This document shows, piece after piece, positions 6,058 through 8,035 of a DNA stretch of 8,035 nucleotides (position 1 is its first letter; the number at the start of each line of letters is the position of its first letter). Both the position numbers and the translations under genes were made by a program. The DNA comes from Anaerolineales bacterium (GTDB lineage Bacteria; Chloroflexota; Anaerolineae; Anaerolineales; DRMV01). The notes beneath the pieces are model-generated. The model saw only the letters and a program-made list of their open reading frames with translations, was not told the DNA's origin and ran no database searches. Location of the stretch: the NCBI GenBank assembly GCA_026991215.1, contig JALXBY010000053.1:1-8035 (forward strand), in the 5' to 3' direction.

Positions 6058-6582
6058 TCATTCCCCCCGCAGGGAAGCGGGGAAATAGGGCGCCGCGCGG
6101 TTGCGGAACTTCTCCCGCAGGGCCTCGGCGACGAAGGGCGGCACCATGAAACTCACATCCCCGCCCAGCGCGGCCACCTCCCGCACCGTGGTAGAGGAAA
6201 GGAACATGTACTTGGCGCTGGTAATCAAAGCCACCACCTCGATCTCTGGTGCCAGCCTGTGGTTGGTCAGGGCCATGCGGAACTCCCGTTCGAAGTCCGA
6301 GAACACCCGCAGCCCCCGCACGATAACCCGTGCCCCTATTTTACGACAAAATTCCACGGTAAGTCCACTGTATCCCATCACCTGGATGTTGGGGTGCCCG
6401 GCCAGGGCCTTACGCACCATGGCCACCCGTTCTTCGGGGGAAAAGACCAGTTCTTTCAAGGGCCGGTCGTACACGGCCACGACCACCTCGTCGAACAGCC
6501 GGGCCGCGCGCAGCGCGATGTCGATATGGCCGTAATGAATCGGGTCGAAGGTGCCCGGAAACACGGCCTTGATGTAGGGCAT
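6058..6582 (-). CDS. coaD: Phosphopantetheine adenylyltransferase
   Basis: This encodes 174 residues. CoaD transfers AMP from ATP to 4'-phosphopantetheine, giving dephospho-CoA and pyrophosphate, the fourth of five steps from pantothenate to CoA, in the cytosol. The nucleotidyltransferase fold is clear: AVFPGTFDPIHYGHIDIA at 6-23 holds the first nucleotide-binding motif (HxGH at 16-19), RGLR at 89-92, a DFEREFRMA stretch at 97-105 typical of CoaD, and FLSSTTVREVA at 127-137, the ISSTxxR-type motif. Length is normal (about 160-170). An upstream in-frame ATG at 6630 is rejected because the ATG at 6582 has AGGAGG six bases upstream and places the family's first beta strand at the N-terminus. The HYGH form replaces the more usual T-x-GH, a tolerated variation. 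No rsmD gene, a frequent coaD neighbour, is visible here. Confidence 0.97.
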   Translation of the reverse strand: MPYIKAVFPGTFDPIHYGHIDIALRAARLFDEVVVAVYDRPLKELVFSPEERVAMVRKALAGHPNIQVMGYSGLTVEFCRKIGARVIVRGLRVFSDFEREFRMALTNHRLAPEIEVVALITSAKYMFLSSTTVREVAALGGDVSFMVPPFVAEALREKFRNRAAPYFPASLRGE

Positions 6583-6657
6583 GGCGAGCCTCCTACGGGG
6601 TGGTACGGCTTTTCCTGTCCCGTGTTGCAAGCCGCTTTTTGTCGTAACCCAACATGT

Positions 6658-6685
6658 TATTTGGAGACCCAGCGGCGTCCAAATA
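6658..6685. promoter_or_regulatory. Perfect 8-bp dyad with 12-bp spacer in the coaD leader
   Basis: TATTTGGA (6658-6665) and TCCAAATA (6678-6685) are perfect inverted copies separated by 12 bases. Their centres are 20 bp apart, two helical turns, as expected for a dimeric repressor site. The dyad lies just downstream of the TATACT hexamer on the coaD strand, so it could be an operator or a 5'-end RNA hairpin. It is AT-rich against GC-rich surroundings. It lacks a U-tract, so it is a poor terminator. Confidence 0.45.
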
Positions 6686-6692
6686 CCTTCCC

Positions 6693-6698
6693 AGTATA
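6693..6698 (-). promoter_or_regulatory. Putative -10 element for coaD and downstream genes
   Basis: The minus strand reads TATACT, one mismatch from TATAAT, about 110 bases before the coaD ATG. No recognisable -35 lies 16-18 bases upstream, where the sequence is GC-rich, so the call is tentative. It falls between the capA terminator and coaD, where an internal promoter would be expected. Confidence 0.3.
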
Positions 6699-6714
6699 CC
6701 GCCGGCCTCCGCGC

Positions 6715-6817
6715 TCAGCGGGTGTTTGAAAACCCGAAAGGTACAACAAGAAATTGCCGCCAGCCAAAAGCGAAAGATTTTGAGAAAGTGCTTCGCACCT
6801 TCTCAAACGCCCGCTCA
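6715..6817. repeat. 103-bp element with imperfect terminal inverted repeats around a terminator hairpin
   Basis: The arm at 6715-6732 (TCAGCGGGTGTTTGAAAA) and the reverse complement of the arm at 6800-6817 (TGAGCGGGCGTTTGAGAA) match at 15 of 18 positions. The inner part is less GC-rich than its surroundings and holds the strong hairpin at 6779-6807. The outer end supplies the TGA stop codon of the CapA gene. The arrangement resembles a small non-coding palindromic repeat or MITE-like unit, but no target-site duplication is evident and only one copy is visible in the window. Confidence 0.4.
6779..6807 (-). terminator. Intrinsic terminator of the CapA-like gene
   Basis: On the minus strand a 13-pair stem (one G-U pair) closes on a GAA loop in a GCGAAGC context, a notably stable mini-hairpin sequence. 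It begins 7 bases after the CapA stop codon and is followed by an interrupted U-rich stretch reading ATCTTTCGCTTTT. Position, stem strength and the U-rich tail agree with a rho-independent terminator separating the CapA-like gene from coaD. Confidence 0.7.
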
Positions 6818-8035
6818 ACGCCATCGGCTGACCGCGTAGACCTGTTCCAGGTACGGCCGGGCTTCCTCCCAGGAGAGCACTTCGGGCCGGGCGAAATCCA
6901 CGAAGCGGATGAGCACCGGTTGCATGCCCACGTAGCGACCCTGGTAGAACACGTGCAGGTCGATGAACCCCCAGTCGCCACCTGGGACCACGCCTTTCTG
7001 GTCGAAGAACAGGTTGCCCAGGCCGTAGTGGATGAAGCCATCCCGGTAGCGTTCCATGCCATGGGGGTGGTGGGCCTGGCTCCCGCTCACGATGACCGCG
7101 CCGGCCTCGACCATGCGGCGGAAGTCCTGTTTGAAGCCTTCGGGTGGGTCGAACATGTATATCTCCTGGTGCTGGAAGGTGACGATGGGGAGGAAACCGG
7201 CTTCGCGTTCGGCCCGCACCAGGCGGGTCATGGTGGGCCAGTCGCAGGCTACCGCGCCGGGGCGGGTGGCCGAAGCCGTGGCATAGCCGCCGCCCTTCGC
7301 GTTGCATCCCAGAAAGGATATCCGGTTGCCGTTGTGCTCGAAGCGGGCCGGCTTCAGCGCGTCTTCCCGGTTCGCGCCCCCGCCGTAATAGGCCCAGCCC
7401 CGCTCCCGGTACATTTCCAGGGTGTAAAGCACGGCCTGCGGGCCCCGGTCGTTGAAGTGGTCCCCAGCCAGTTCCACCACATCCGTGCCCACTTCTTCCA
7501 GCAGCCGGATGTAGCGGGGGTCGCTGCAGAAGCGCAGGTCCCGCTGGTACGGGTTGGGCGGCGGGCACGTGGGGTCGAAGGGCACCTCGTTGTTGATGTG
7601 GGTGATGTCCGCGGCCCGCAGGATAGGTCCGACGTCCTGGGCGGGGTAGGTCAGGCCCTTGACCTCCATGGTAAAGGCCGTGGCCCGCACCAAAGCGGTC
7701 ACGCCGGTCAGGGCCACCACCGTGAGCCGTTCCGGGTACCAGTTGGCGGGGGAATACTGCTCGCGCCAGGCCGCCGCGAGGTTGGCCGGTCCTTCCCAGG
7801 CGAAGGGGAAGGCCAGGGGGTAGGCTTCGGGCGTGAAGGGGCGCAGGAGGGGGACCTGGCCGTCGATGGGCACCGCGCGCCAGTCTGGGGTGAGTTCGGC
7901 CATGGGGAGCACGGTCCAGCCGGGGTTCCGGTTGCGGGCTTCCTGCAGCAGGGCCTCGCGCGGGGCCACCTGCACCCGGCCGGGGGCCGGCTCGCCCCCG
8001 GCGGCCCGGAGCCAGGCCAGGGTTTCCTCGGTCAT
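6815..8035 (-). CDS. CapA / PGA_cap-family protein, 5' end beyond the window
   Basis: The visible 406 residues end at the TGA at 6817-6815. The family (PF09587) has a calcineurin-like metallophosphatase fold and includes CapA of poly-gamma-glutamate synthesis, though most bacterial members have unknown roles in the envelope. Family landmarks here are VVALTGVTALVRAT (106-119), ITHINNEVPF (144-153), VVELAGDHFNDRGPQAVLYT (186-205), GWAYYGGGANREDA (213-226), SQAHHPHG (319-326) and YGLGNLFFDQ (337-346). Residues 1-80 (LPMAELTPDWRAVPIDG, then YPLAFPF) look like the end of a solute-binding-like domain that precedes CapA in Chloroflexota proteins, so the ATG at 8035 is probably internal and the gene continues upstream. 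Usual metal-site residues are altered: TGVTA replaces the common GD pair, and AGDH replaces ANNH. No polyglutamate synthesis genes are visible, so a poly-gamma-glutamate role is not supported. Confidence 0.82.
   Translation of the reverse strand: MTEETLAWLRAAGGEPAPGRVQVAPREALLQEARNRNPGWTVLPMAELTPDWRAVPIDGQVPLLRPFTPEAYPLAFPFAWEGPANLAAAWREQYSPANWYPERLTVVALTGVTALVRATAFTMEVKGLTYPAQDVGPILRAADITHINNEVPFDPTCPPPNPYQRDLRFCSDPRYIRLLEEVGTDVVELAGDHFNDRGPQAVLYTLEMYRERGWAYYGGGANREDALKPARFEHNGNRISFLGCNAKGGGYATASATRPGAVACDWPTMTRLVRAEREAGFLPIVTFQHQEIYMFDPPEGFKQDFRRMVEAGAVIVSGSQAHHPHGMERYRDGFIHYGLGNLFFDQKGVVPGGDWGFIDLHVFYQGRYVGMQPVLIRFVDFARPEVLSWEEARPYLEQVYAVSRWR

Noticed and set aside
6341..6647. Inverted 11-base match TTACGACAAAA between coaD coding sequence (6341-6351) and its leader (6637-6647)
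   Set aside because: A match of this length between two places in 8 kb is expected by chance, and one copy is constrained by coding.

Overview
The window is GC-rich chromosomal DNA, by eye about two-thirds G+C, with densely packed genes. It most likely comes from a Chloroflexota bacterium, probably the Anaerolineae or a related, possibly thermophilic, lineage. Three things support this: a DUF2298-type ('YYY') polytopic membrane protein, a family typical of Chloroflexota and archaea; the style of the CapA-like protein, with remnants of a solute-binding-like N-terminal part; and an uncharacterised AAA+ ATPase next to a coiled-coil protein. The assignment rests on protein flavour and recall; no database search was run.

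Layout, left to right. Positions 1-368 (minus) hold the start of a DUF2298-type membrane protein that runs off the left edge. A divergent intergenic region (369-535) carries a TACAAT -10-like hexamer on each strand. Positions 536-3169 (plus) are a tight ferrous-iron uptake operon: feoA (SH3-like), feoB (G-protein-coupled Fe2+ permease) and a feoC-like winged-helix gene with four cysteines. feoA and feoB overlap by 4 bp, and feoB and feoC are 1 bp apart. The operon converges, with a 20-bp gap, on a long minus-strand block.

The minus-strand block reads from right to left: a CapA/PGA_cap-family protein whose 5' end lies beyond the right edge, a strong terminator hairpin, coaD (phosphopantetheine adenylyltransferase, fourth step of CoA synthesis from pantothenate), a coiled-coil protein resembling V/F-ATPase stalk subunits, an AAA+ ATPase with an N-terminal winged-helix-like segment, and a glycerophosphodiester phosphodiesterase. 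coaD, the coiled-coil gene and the ATPase gene are probably co-transcribed, each with a good Shine-Dalgarno (SD) sequence.

The structures least explained by coding are: (i) a 12-copy, indel-free heptanucleotide array at 4062-4145, between the ATPase stop codon and the phosphodiesterase start; (ii) a 103-bp element at 6715-6817 with imperfect terminal inverted repeats, enclosing the terminator hairpin and containing the CapA stop codon; and (iii) a perfect 8-bp dyad with 20-bp half-site spacing at 6658-6685 in the coaD leader. No RNA genes, CRISPR array, transposase or phage genes were seen. No stretch over 300 bases lacks a gene; the longest gap is 6583-6814.
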